Shown: positions 40,510 to 48,530 of the stretch, one piece after another | How positions within the stretch are numbered: the stretch's first letter is position 1 | Layout of the letters: each line of letters opens with the position of its first letter | DNA from: CAWKKW01 sp963850345 | GTDB taxonomy: Bacteria; Acidobacteriota; Terriglobia; Terriglobales; Acidobacteriaceae | DNA length: 64,000 nucleotides | Direction of reading: 5' to 3' | NCBI GenBank assembly: GCA_963850345.1 | Contig: CAWKKW010000003.1 | Span: 186,001-250,000, forward strand | The notes under the pieces: generated by a model | Database searches by the model: none | What the model was told of the DNA's origin: nothing | The model's input: only the letters and a program-made list of their open reading frames with translations | Program-made: the position numbers and the translations under genes

Positions 40510-40705
40510 ATGATAAACCGGCTGGAGGAAAGTATTGCAAGATTTCCTCATCCATGTTGCACTGAACGTTCCGATGCGTTCTCACCGTGTAGGCTGTGTT
40601 TCCGCGCTTCGATGTCCCCGCTAGACTCCTTCCTTGGCGGCCGAACGCATTCCTTCGTCCTCTCCGCCATCCAATCTCTAGAAACACCGTCGTTGGAGAA
40701 AAGTC

Positions 40706-41695
40706 ATGAATATTGCTGGTAGCGTGACCGATTTGATCGGTCGTACCCCGCTCGTTCAACTGAATCGGGTGACAGAAGGCTCTGTTGCCCGAGTCGTCGC
40801 CAAACTGGAAAGTCACAACCCCGTAAGCAGCGTCAAAGACCGCATTGGCAACGCGATGATCGACGCGGCCGAGAAAGAAGGCCGCATCAAGCCGGGGGAA
40901 ACCGTGCTGATCGAGCCAACCAGCGGCAACACCGGCATCGCCCTGGCTTTTGTGGCAGCGGTGAAAGGCTACAAACTGATCTTGACGATGCCAGAGACCA
41001 TGAGTATTGAGCGCCGCATCCTGCTGCGCGCCTTCGGAGCCGATATCGTCCTGACGCCCGGGCCAAACGGCATGAAAGGCGCGATCGCCAAGGCCGAAGA
41101 GATCAAGGAGAGGACGCCGAACGGGTACATTCTGCAGCAGTTCGACAACGCGGCGAACCCTGCGGTTCACCTCGCGACCACCGGGCCGGAGATCTGGAAT
41201 GACACGGATGGACAGGTGGATATTCTCGTCTCGGCTGTGGGCACGGGCGGGACGCTGACCGGCGTGGCCGAATACATCAAGGGCAAGAAACCCTCATTTA
41301 AGACCATCGCAGTCGAACCGACGGACAGCGCGGTCCTCTCCGGCGGCAAGCCGGGACCACACAAGATTCAGGGAATCGGCGCTGGGTTTGTTCCCAAGGT
41401 TTTGAGGACCGATCTGATCGACGAGGTCATCCAGGTGTCGAACGACGAGGCCTTTGACATGGCGCGGCGTCTCCCCAAGGAAGAGGGGTTGCTGGTCGGC
41501 ATCTCGTCGGGTGCAGCCGTGCACGCGGCGTTGCAGGTGGCGAAGCGGCCGGAGAACGCCGGCAAGCTGATCGTGGTCATCATTCCCAGCTTCGGCGAAC
41601 GCTACCTCTCGACCGCCATGTTCGATTCACTGCGGCAGGAAGTGCAGCAGATGGTGGCGTCTCCGATCGCGGAGACTGCGCCGGCGGCTCGATAG
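40706..41695 (+). CDS. cysK: Cysteine synthase A
   Basis: O-acetylserine sulfhydrylase: makes cysteine from O-acetylserine and sulfide. 329 aa. The PLP Lys is in NPVSSVKDRIGNAMI, the phosphate-binding loop is EPTSGNTGIALAF, and VSAVGTGGTLTGVAEYIK and LVGISSGAAVHAAL are typical. The start is ATG at 40706. cysE follows in the same direction with a 59-bp gap, so synthase and acetyltransferase are likely coexpressed. Confidence 0.96.
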   Translation: MNIAGSVTDLIGRTPLVQLNRVTEGSVARVVAKLESHNPVSSVKDRIGNAMIDAAEKEGRIKPGETVLIEPTSGNTGIALAFVAAVKGYKLILTMPETMSIERRILLRAFGADIVLTPGPNGMKGAIAKAEEIKERTPNGYILQQFDNAANPAVHLATTGPEIWNDTDGQVDILVSAVGTGGTLTGVAEYIKGKKPSFKTIAVEPTDSAVLSGGKPGPHKIQGIGAGFVPKVLRTDLIDEVIQVSNDEAFDMARRLPKEEGLLVGISSGAAVHAALQVAKRPENAGKLIVVIIPSFGERYLSTAMFDSLRQEVQQMVASPIAETAPAAR

Positions 41696-41754
41696 CCCAT
41701 GGCGAGCAGGGCAGCGGGCGGGCGGTGGTTGGCGGGTGACGGGTGGAGACAGGC

Positions 41755-42513
41755 GTGAACCTGATCCGCTCCATTCGCGAGGATGTGGGGTCGGTCTTTG
41801 AACGCGACCCCGCCGCCACCTCCATGCTGGCTGTCCTGCTCTGCTATCCGGGGCTCTGGGCGGTCTGGGGTTACCGTGTACATCACTGGCTGTGGTGCCG
41901 CAAGTTCCTCCTGTTGGCGCGGATCTTCTCGCAGATGGTCCGCTTCTATACCGGGGTGGAGATACACCCGGGCGCACGCATTGGGCGCCGTCTCTTCATC
42001 GACCATGGAATCGGCGTCGTGATCGGCGAGACGACGATCGTCGGTGACGACGTCACGCTGTACCAGGGCGTCACGCTGGGCGGCACTGGAAAGCAGAAAG
42101 GCAAGCGCCACCCGACGCTGCGTGACCGGGTCTTCGTCGGGAACAACGCGAACATTCTGGGCAATATCACGATCGGCGAGAACTCGCGGGTTGGTGCGGG
42201 CTCGGTGGTGCTGCGGGACGTGCCTCCTGACTCGACGGTCGTGGGCGTACCCGCGCACATCATCTACCAGGAAGGAAAGCGAGTGCTGATCACCGATCCG
42301 CACGACATCAACGATCCCGTCTCCGGGGTGATCGTCGCACTCTCCGACGAACTGAAGGAGCTCAAGGTACGCGTGAACCGGCTGGATGGCCAACTCTCGC
42401 GTGTGCCACAGGATGCCGCTGGTTCCCTGCTGTCAGAGGACGAGGAGCGCAGCCAGTACCGCGAAGAGCAGACTCGCCTCAGCGACTACGTCAGCATGGG
42501 CGAAGGCATCTAG
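41755..42513 (+). CDS. cysE: Serine O-acetyltransferase
   Basis: Transfers acetyl from acetyl-CoA to serine, supplying cysK. GTG at 41755 is preferred because GGAG lies 6 bases upstream (a GTG at 41743 is possible); 252 aa. An N-terminal helical region (LWAVWGYRVHHWLW) precedes a left-handed beta-helix with HPGARIGRRLFIDHGIGVVI and GVTLGGTGKQKGKRHPTLRD, the SAT signature. A C-terminal helical extension (DELKELKVRVNRLDGQLSRV) goes beyond the usual length. Confidence 0.95.
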   Translation: MNLIRSIREDVGSVFERDPAATSMLAVLLCYPGLWAVWGYRVHHWLWCRKFLLLARIFSQMVRFYTGVEIHPGARIGRRLFIDHGIGVVIGETTIVGDDVTLYQGVTLGGTGKQKGKRHPTLRDRVFVGNNANILGNITIGENSRVGAGSVVLRDVPPDSTVVGVPAHIIYQEGKRVLITDPHDINDPVSGVIVALSDELKELKVRVNRLDGQLSRVPQDAAGSLLSEDEERSQYREEQTRLSDYVSMGEGI

Positions 42514-42533
42514 CGCTGCCCTGGTCTGTCGGG

Positions 42534-42560
42534 GCCCCCCTGGACAGATTTGATGGGGGC
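42534..42560 (+). terminator. Candidate terminator after cysE
   Basis: GCCCCC (42534-42539) and GGGGGC (42555-42560) pair over 6 bp with a 15-base loop, 21 bases after the cysE stop. It is GC-rich and lacks a clear T-run, so it is only a candidate; it separates the cysteine genes from the nuo operon. Confidence 0.4.
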
Positions 42561-42773
42561 TCCCCCCGGATCAGCTCTCCGCTGCCGCATTTCGAAGTGA
42601 TCCGTATCACAGCGACATCTTCAACCCAGCCCCCACAATCAGATTGCGTTTCGATTTGGCCGACCGTCCAATCAGAGAGACGGCGCCCGTTGACGAGCGC
42701 AAAACGGGGATTTGGCCATGCCGTATAACGAGTGTTACCGTGGTGTGTCGATCCGGAACGACCTGGGAACTCT

Positions 42774-43145
42774 ATGCTGAGCGGGATATATCTGCCCATT
42801 GTGTTATTGCTGGTTGCGGCGATCGGCTTTGCGGTGACTCCCCTGCTGCTTGCCTGGGTGTGGTCGAAGGTCTATTCGCCGCGTAAGCCTAACCATTACA
42901 AGACAGCTACCTACGAATGCGGCATGGAATCGAGCGGCGGTCCGTGGGCGCAGTTTCGAGCAGAATATTATCTGTACGCAATTATCTTCCTGGTCTTTGA
43001 CGTCGAAGCGGTTTTCCTGTTGCCCTTTGCGGTTGCGTTTACCGGTCTGTCTGCCGGAGCCTGCATTGCCATGCTGATCTTCCTCTTCCTGCTGGTCGAG
43101 GGGCTTGTCTGGGCGTGCCAGAAAGGGGTCGTTGCCTGGGTCTAA
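42774..43145 (+). CDS. nuoA: NADH-quinone oxidoreductase subunit A
   Basis: 123 aa small membrane subunit of complex I with three transmembrane segments: LPIVLLLVAAIGFAVTPLLL, then YLYAIIFLVFDVEAVFLLPF and AGACIAMLIFLFLLVEGLVW. KTATYECGMESSG and RAEYYLYAIIFLVFD are NuoA hallmarks with the conserved Cys loop. ATG at 42774 is in frame with GGGAA just before it. First gene of the nuo operon. Confidence 0.95.
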   Translation: MLSGIYLPIVLLLVAAIGFAVTPLLLAWVWSKVYSPRKPNHYKTATYECGMESSGGPWAQFRAEYYLYAIIFLVFDVEAVFLLPFAVAFTGLSAGACIAMLIFLFLLVEGLVWACQKGVVAWV

Positions 43146-43187
43146 CGGCCACATACAGCCGTCGCTAACCCGCAGGAACAATCTCCT

Positions 43188-43826
43188 ATGGATCAGGAAC
43201 TGAAACTGGAATTGGGCAAACAGGGCGTGTTCGCCACCACCCTGGAGGAACTCTACAACTGGGGGCGGCGGAGCTCGGTCTGGCCGCTGACCTTTGGCCT
43301 GGCATGCTGTGCGATCGAGATGATTGCGACGACCATGGCGCGGTATGACCTGGCGCGATTTGGAGCTGAGGTGTTTCGCCCCTCGCCCCGGCAGGCAGAC
43401 CTGATCATCGTGTCAGGTACGGTGACTAAGAAGATGGCTCCCCTGGTGGTTCGGCTCTACAACCAGATGCCGGAGCCGAAGTACGTGATCGCGATGGGTG
43501 CGTGCGCGATCTCGGGCGGCCCCTTCAAAGAGGGCTACAACGTGCTGAAAGGCATCGACCGGTACATCCCGGTGGATGTGTTCATCCCCGGATGCCCTCC
43601 GCGCCCAGAGGCGCTGATACACGCGTTCATCACCTTGCAGAAGCAGATCGATGCGCAACACCTGACGGGCGAGAACCGGCCGCGCCACCTGAATGCAGCC
43701 GAGAGCGGGGAGTACCCCGTACCGGATTACGGCTCGCATGATCTGGAGCCACCGCTGAATCCGGATGTATGGCAGGCTCCCAAGCTGGTGCAGATCAAAG
43801 GGATCCCTGGATCTGGAAATGACTAG
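43188..43826 (+). CDS. nuoB: NADH-quinone oxidoreductase subunit B
   Basis: Iron-sulfur subunit binding cluster N2 near the quinone site. 212 aa. The ligating cysteines appear in GLACCAIEM, VIAMGACAISGG and FIPGCPPRPEALI. TVTKKMAPLVVRLYNQMPEP is conserved. The C-terminus is longer than minimal. It overlaps nuoC by 8 bases. Confidence 0.96.
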   Translation: MDQELKLELGKQGVFATTLEELYNWGRRSSVWPLTFGLACCAIEMIATTMARYDLARFGAEVFRPSPRQADLIIVSGTVTKKMAPLVVRLYNQMPEPKYVIAMGACAISGGPFKEGYNVLKGIDRYIPVDVFIPGCPPRPEALIHAFITLQKQIDAQHLTGENRPRHLNAAESGEYPVPDYGSHDLEPPLNPDVWQAPKLVQIKGIPGSGND

Positions 43827-44436
43827 CGTGGATCTGGAAGCGATCAAAGCGAAGGCGGAGGCAGAGGTTCCCGGCTGCCGGATGCGGTTGATCCGCAACG
43901 AGGGTCCCGCGGCGCAGCATTCGCTGCTGGTGGAGGCTGCGCACCTGCTCGCAGTGGCTACGTGGCTACGGGACGACCCCGAACTTCGCATGGACTTCTG
44001 CTCGAATGTGACCGGCGTGGACTGGCCGAACCCGGAGGTTCTAGAGAAGGTGAAGGTCACCAAGCTTGTGGATGGAGTGGAGCAACAGGTCGAGGAGATC
44101 AAGAAGGTCAAAGTTCCGGGATATCTCGAAGTCGTGTACCACCTCTACTCGATGGAAAAGAAGCACGGGCCGGTGATTCTGCGGGCGAGAACTGAGAACC
44201 GAACGGATGCAGTTCATCTGCCGTCGGTGACGCCGATATGGCGCAGCGCGGAGTTTCAGGAGCGGGAGATCTTCGATCTGTATGGAGTGGTGTTCGACGG
44301 GCACCCGGACCTGCGGCGGTTGTTGATGTGGGAAGGCTTTGAAGATCATCCGATGCGGCGGGACTACGTCGCGCCGGACGATCACGAGTACGAGCCGACC
44401 TGGCATACCGTGCCCAGCAAGCCGGCGCGGCCATAG
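43819..44436 (+). CDS. nuoC: NADH-quinone oxidoreductase subunit C
   Basis: Peripheral-arm 30-kDa-type subunit, 205 aa. Start ATG at 43819 (MTSVDLEAIKAK), inside the last codons of nuoB, with GGA nearby. Conserved segments: MDFCSNVTGVDWPN, LEVVYHLYSM, FQEREIFDLYGVVFDGHPDL and MRRDYV. NuoC is separate from NuoD, not fused. Confidence 0.94.
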   Translation: MTSVDLEAIKAKAEAEVPGCRMRLIRNEGPAAQHSLLVEAAHLLAVATWLRDDPELRMDFCSNVTGVDWPNPEVLEKVKVTKLVDGVEQQVEEIKKVKVPGYLEVVYHLYSMEKKHGPVILRARTENRTDAVHLPSVTPIWRSAEFQEREIFDLYGVVFDGHPDLRRLLMWEGFEDHPMRRDYVAPDDHEYEPTWHTVPSKPARP

Positions 44437-44451
44437 GAGAAGCAAGCAGCG

Positions 44452-45603
44452 ATGAGCGGTGGAGTGATCCAGTACGAGTTGAAGCCGAGCGCCAACAGCG
44501 GCGAAGGCAACCTGCTGGAAATTTCCATGGGGCCGCACCATCCGTCGACGCACGGCGTGTTTCGCATGGATGTGGTGCTCGATGGCGAGCGGGTGGTGAA
44601 GCTGAAGCCGGTGTTCGGCTACCTGCACCGCAACCACGAGAAGATCGGTGAGCAGATCAGCTACCTGGGCACGATGCCGTACACCGACCGGCTGGATTAT
44701 TTCTGTTCGCTGACGAACAACTGGGGCTACGCGCTCGCCGTAGAAAAACTCGCCGGTGTGCAGGTACCGGAACGGGCCGAGTACATCCGCGTGATCACGG
44801 CCGAACTGACACGGTTACAAAATCATGCCTGCGCGGTGGGCTTTCTGGTGCAGGACATGGGGGCGAGCGGTACGCCGCTTATGTACGCCTTCCGCCAGCG
44901 CGAGATGATTCTGGATCTGTTTGAGGCGCTGACCGGCTCCCGCATGATGTGTAACTACATGCGATTTGGCGGATGCCGCGTCGATTTACCCGCGGGCTGG
45001 TTGCAGGGAGTGAAGAAGGTCGTCGAGGAATCGCCGCGTTTTCTCGATGAGTTTGAACAACTGCTGACCAGCAACGAGATCCTGATGGCGCGGACCCAGG
45101 GCGTGGGTGTGTTAACACCGGAATTAGCGGTGAACGCAGGGGTCACCGGGCCGATGTTGCGTGCTACGGGCGTGAACTACGACATCCGCAAAGTGGACAA
45201 GTACGGCATCTATGAGCGCTTCCAGTTCCGTGTACCGCTGGGGGAACACGGCGATGTGTACGACCGGTACATGATCCGGCTGCTGGAGATGCGCGAGTCG
45301 CTGCACATTCTCGAGCAAGCGCTGCGGGATATTCCAGGTGGGCCAATCGTAGACGTAAAGACGAAGATTCGTGGCTTTCGTCCCAAGGCTGGAGAGGCTT
45401 ACGGACGCATCGAAGGGCCCAAGGGCGAATTGGGTTTCTATCTGATCAGCGATGGGTCGCCGAATCCTTACCGTTACAGGGTGCGGCCGCCGAGCCTGAT
45501 CAACCTGACAGTGCTGGAAGACATGTGCCGTGGATATAACGTAGCCGACGCGGTTGCAATTCTGGGCAGTGTGGATATTGTGCTGGGCGAGGTCGACCGG
45601 TAG
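44452..45603 (+). CDS. nuoD: NADH-quinone oxidoreductase subunit D
   Basis: 49-kDa-type subunit that with NuoB shapes the quinone cavity. 383 aa. MGPHHPSTHGVFRM, the quinone-site His/Tyr region, YLHRNHEKIGEQ, PYTDRLDYFCSL, and RPPSLINLTVLEDMCRGYNV, DAVAILGSVDIVLGEVDR at the C-terminus are canonical. It lies 15 bp after nuoC. Confidence 0.96.
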   Translation: MSGGVIQYELKPSANSGEGNLLEISMGPHHPSTHGVFRMDVVLDGERVVKLKPVFGYLHRNHEKIGEQISYLGTMPYTDRLDYFCSLTNNWGYALAVEKLAGVQVPERAEYIRVITAELTRLQNHACAVGFLVQDMGASGTPLMYAFRQREMILDLFEALTGSRMMCNYMRFGGCRVDLPAGWLQGVKKVVEESPRFLDEFEQLLTSNEILMARTQGVGVLTPELAVNAGVTGPMLRATGVNYDIRKVDKYGIYERFQFRVPLGEHGDVYDRYMIRLLEMRESLHILEQALRDIPGGPIVDVKTKIRGFRPKAGEAYGRIEGPKGELGFYLISDGSPNPYRYRVRPPSLINLTVLEDMCRGYNVADAVAILGSVDIVLGEVDR

Positions 45604-45651
45604 GACGGTAAGGGAACGCGGTCGGCCAGATTCGATGGCAAAGGGAAATGG

Positions 45652-46275
45652 ATGCTGGGTGAAGGCATAGTGAAAGGGTTGGCGGAGACGGCCAGGAATT
45701 TCCTGGGCAGCTTTGTCAGCGCAGAACGGCTGACCACGGTGCAGTATCCGGAAGAGCGTCTTCCGCAGATCGAGGCTTCGCGGGATTACCCGATCCTGAT
45801 CTACGACGGCGCCGATGCGCAGAAGGGGCTGCGCTGCGTAGCCTGCCAGATCTGTGAAAAAGAGTGCCCGCCGAAGTGCATCTTCATCGAGAAAAGCGTT
45901 GATAAGAAGCCGGACGCGACGGGGAAGGCGCAGTTCTATCCGGCCGTGTTCAACATCGACATCTCCGTCTGCATGAGTTGTCAGATCTGCGTCGAGGTGT
46001 GTCCGTTCGAAGCCATCAAGATGGACACCGAGTTTGAATTGAGCACTGACGATCGTTTTGGCGGTTTGCTTTTCACCAAGGAACAGCTTGCAAAGCCGAA
46101 CGAGCATTACCACCACATTCATCCGACAGAGGCTGCTGCGGTGGATGCGCGATTGGCGGCGGAGCAGGCCAAGGCCGGCGCGAAAGCCAAGGCGGCGACC
46201 GACGCTAAGACGGCCGCGCAAGTGAAGAGCCCGGCGGGGCCGGAGACCGACTCTGGCGTGCTGGTGTCCAAGTGA
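45652..46275 (+). CDS. nuoI: NADH-quinone oxidoreductase subunit I
   Basis: Carries two [4Fe-4S] clusters: CVACQICEKECP and CMSCQICVEVCP are 2x CxxCxxCxxxCP. 207 aa, with an Ala/Lys-rich, likely disordered C-terminal extension (AEQAKAGAKAKAATDAK) longer than the usual NuoI. Here nuoI directly follows nuoD and precedes nuoH; nuoE, nuoF and nuoG would normally sit between and are absent. Confidence 0.96.
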   Translation: MLGEGIVKGLAETARNFLGSFVSAERLTTVQYPEERLPQIEASRDYPILIYDGADAQKGLRCVACQICEKECPPKCIFIEKSVDKKPDATGKAQFYPAVFNIDISVCMSCQICVEVCPFEAIKMDTEFELSTDDRFGGLLFTKEQLAKPNEHYHHIHPTEAAAVDARLAAEQAKAGAKAKAATDAKTAAQVKSPAGPETDSGVLVSK

Positions 46276-46329
46276 GGATCGAGACAGGAAGCACGGCACG
46301 GGCGACGATTCCGGGGCGGGAGACAAGCC

Positions 46330-47505
46330 GTGGCTGAGAGACTCGATCAGATCTTCGTGTTGCTTAAGCACTGGCTCATGGTGCATGTTCCAGCGCCGCT
46401 GGAACCGATTGCCTCGGGTGTGGTCTCGATTGTGCCGATCCTGATTGGGTTTCCGCTGCTCTTCGCAATCACGACGGTGTTGGAGCGAAAGGGATTGGGG
46501 CGTATTCAGAATCGGTACGGTCCGAACCGCGTCGGGCCCTTCGGATTTTTCCAGCCCATCGCCGACGGACTGAAGACGCTGACAAAGGAAGACATTGTTC
46601 CGCTGGCGGCGGACCACCCCGTGCACCTGCTGGCTCCCATCATGCTGGTCATGGCTACATTTCTTGGATATGCGGTGTTGCCGGTAGGACGCAACATGGT
46701 CGCGGTGAATTTGGACGCCGGCATCCTCTTCTTTTTCGCTGCTGGTTCGATGACCGAGATGGCTGTGTTTATGGCTGGCTGGTCGAGCCGGAACAAGTAT
46801 TCACTGCTGGGAGCGATGCGTGCGATCGCACAGATGATCAGTTATGAGATTCCGCTGATTTTGTCAGCCGTGGGCGCCATCATGACGGCGGGCACGTTGT
46901 CGACCGTGACGATGGTCGAGCGACAGGCGGGCTATACGGGAATCTGGCCGCACTGGTATCTGTTTACTCCGTGGGGAGCGGCAGGGTTTCTGATCTTCAT
47001 GATTGCGGCAACGGCGGAGTCTAATCGTTCGCCGTTTGATCTGCCGGAGGGCGAGTCAGAGATCATCGCGGGCTACTACATCGAGTATTCGGGTTTTAAA
47101 TTTGCCCTGTTCTTCCTGGGCGAATATCTGGGCATGTTCGCGATCAGCGGCATGGCGATTACGTTGTTCCTGGGTGGATGGTCGGCTCCCTTCTCCTTCC
47201 TGACCTGGGTTCCCTCCTACCTATGGTTTTTTGGGAAGCTGTTGGCGCTGATCGTGGGATTCATCTGGGTACGTGGAACGGTGCCGCGTCTTCGTATGGA
47301 CCAGCTGATGGATTTCGCCTGGACCTTCATGCTGCCGATGGCGCTGATGGATATCGTTTCTGCTGGCGTGTGGAAGTTTATGACTCCGGGATTCACGCGC
47401 TGGGGAGTTTGCAGTATGTTGGTTGTCGCACCCTACCTTTTGCTGGGACGCGGACTACTCCGCGGCAAGCAGTTGGAGAAGCGGGTGTACCGGTTCGCCG
47501 AATAG
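46330..47505 (+). CDS. nuoH: NADH-quinone oxidoreductase subunit H
   Basis: Membrane subunit forming the quinone channel entrance and E-channel. 391 aa, about eight transmembrane helices. LERKGLGRIQNRYGPNRVGP, FFQPIADGLKTLTKEDI and ESNRSPFDLPEGESEIIAGY (acidic residues of the E-channel) are canonical. Start GTG at 46330. It follows nuoI by 54 bp. Confidence 0.96.
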   Translation: MAERLDQIFVLLKHWLMVHVPAPLEPIASGVVSIVPILIGFPLLFAITTVLERKGLGRIQNRYGPNRVGPFGFFQPIADGLKTLTKEDIVPLAADHPVHLLAPIMLVMATFLGYAVLPVGRNMVAVNLDAGILFFFAAGSMTEMAVFMAGWSSRNKYSLLGAMRAIAQMISYEIPLILSAVGAIMTAGTLSTVTMVERQAGYTGIWPHWYLFTPWGAAGFLIFMIAATAESNRSPFDLPEGESEIIAGYYIEYSGFKFALFFLGEYLGMFAISGMAITLFLGGWSAPFSFLTWVPSYLWFFGKLLALIVGFIWVRGTVPRLRMDQLMDFAWTFMLPMALMDIVSAGVWKFMTPGFTRWGVCSMLVVAPYLLLGRGLLRGKQLEKRVYRFAE

Positions 47506-47623
47506 GTCCGGGTGACGCAAGTCACATCGCGTCGACATTCGAATATGAAATTGTGAGCGGGTGAGTTTGCGTGAGGCGCAACTTTGCCGCGAACGAGAAA
47601 TTCACGTTGCGGTATTGGAAAAG

Positions 47624-48124
47624 ATGAGCCTGCCGTTCGCCATACTCGCCGTGTTGACGATCGCCGGAGCCCTGGCTGCGATGAGCCTGCGCAACCTGGT
47701 GCACTGCGTTCTCGCGCTGGCTCTCAGCTTTGCAGGAATGGCCGCGCTCTTTCTCCAACTCGACGCGCAGTTCGTAGGGCTGTCGCTGGTGATGGTGTAT
47801 ATCGGCGCGGTCGCCATCCTCACGGTTTTTGCGATTCTGCTGACCAAGGGAGCGGACGCGGTTTCGTGGCCCATGTTGACGTCTGCATGGGTACGGAACG
47901 CGAGCGTGGCTGCGGGTGTTTTCGCCGTGATCGCGTGGTCGATCGCGAACAGTTCCAGGATCCGGCATGAGGTTGCGCCGCGGCCGGAGATCACGGTGCG
48001 CCAGATTGGCGATGCGTTGATGGGGCGCTTTGTGCTTCCGCTGGAGGTCATCGGATTGCTGCTGACAGCCGCGCTGATCGGGGCTGTGATCATCGCGATC
48101 GATGACAGGCAGGAGGCCAAGTGA
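47624..48124 (+). CDS. nuoJ: NADH-quinone oxidoreductase subunit J
   Basis: 166 aa from ATG at 47624 (MSLPFAILAVLTIAG), five transmembrane helices. RNLVHCVLALALSFAGMA and LSLVMVYIGAVAILTVFAIL are the conserved NuoJ helices, the latter with the pi-bulge region YIGAVAIL. The stop overlaps the nuoK start by GTGA. An upstream GTG at 47561 is possible but adds a charged non-family segment. Confidence 0.93.
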   Translation: MSLPFAILAVLTIAGALAAMSLRNLVHCVLALALSFAGMAALFLQLDAQFVGLSLVMVYIGAVAILTVFAILLTKGADAVSWPMLTSAWVRNASVAAGVFAVIAWSIANSSRIRHEVAPRPEITVRQIGDALMGRFVLPLEVIGLLLTAALIGAVIIAIDDRQEAK

Positions 48125-48432
48125 GTTCGCTAACGAGTTACTTGATGGTGTCGGCGATCTTGTTTGCAACCGGCATGGCCGGGGCGATCACGCGGCGGAG
48201 CGCCATTCTTACTTTGATTGGCATCGAGCTGATGTTGGCGGCCGCGAACCTGAATTTCATTGCGTTCTGGCGCTTTGGCCCGAACCCGCAGGCGTTAACG
48301 GGCGTGATGTTTGTCCTGTTCTCAATTGCGGTGGCGGCAGGAGAAGCCGCGGTGGGGCTAGCGCTGATCATTTCGATTTATCGCTATTACAAGACGACCA
48401 ACCTGGACAACATCGATGCCATGAGAGGATAG
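48121..48432 (+). CDS. nuoK: NADH-quinone oxidoreductase subunit K
   Basis: 103 aa, three transmembrane helices. ITRRSAILTLIGIELMLAAA with the conserved Glu, and GEAAVGLALIISIYRYYKTT with the second conserved Glu, are the NuoK proton-path residues. Start GTG at 48121, coupled to nuoJ. A 98-bp gap to nuoL is the largest inside the nuoJ-nuoN stretch. Confidence 0.95.
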   Translation: MSSLTSYLMVSAILFATGMAGAITRRSAILTLIGIELMLAAANLNFIAFWRFGPNPQALTGVMFVLFSIAVAAGEAAVGLALIISIYRYYKTTNLDNIDAMRG

Positions 48433-48530
48433 GCGGCCGCACGAGAGAGCGCCTGATGGTGTTTGGGGAAAGTGTTCCTGCTTTTTGAAAACCAAGTTAA
48501 GAATGCATTTTTGAAGTACTTTGGGACCAC

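Noticed and set aside
42690..42729. TTGACG and TATAAC as a nuoA promoter
   Set aside because: The spacing between the two boxes is 28 bases, too long for a sigma-70 promoter.
45124..46626. 500-codon minus-strand frame through the nuoD/nuoI/nuoH region
   Set aside because: It runs against well-recognised nuo genes and has composition of a reverse-strand shadow.
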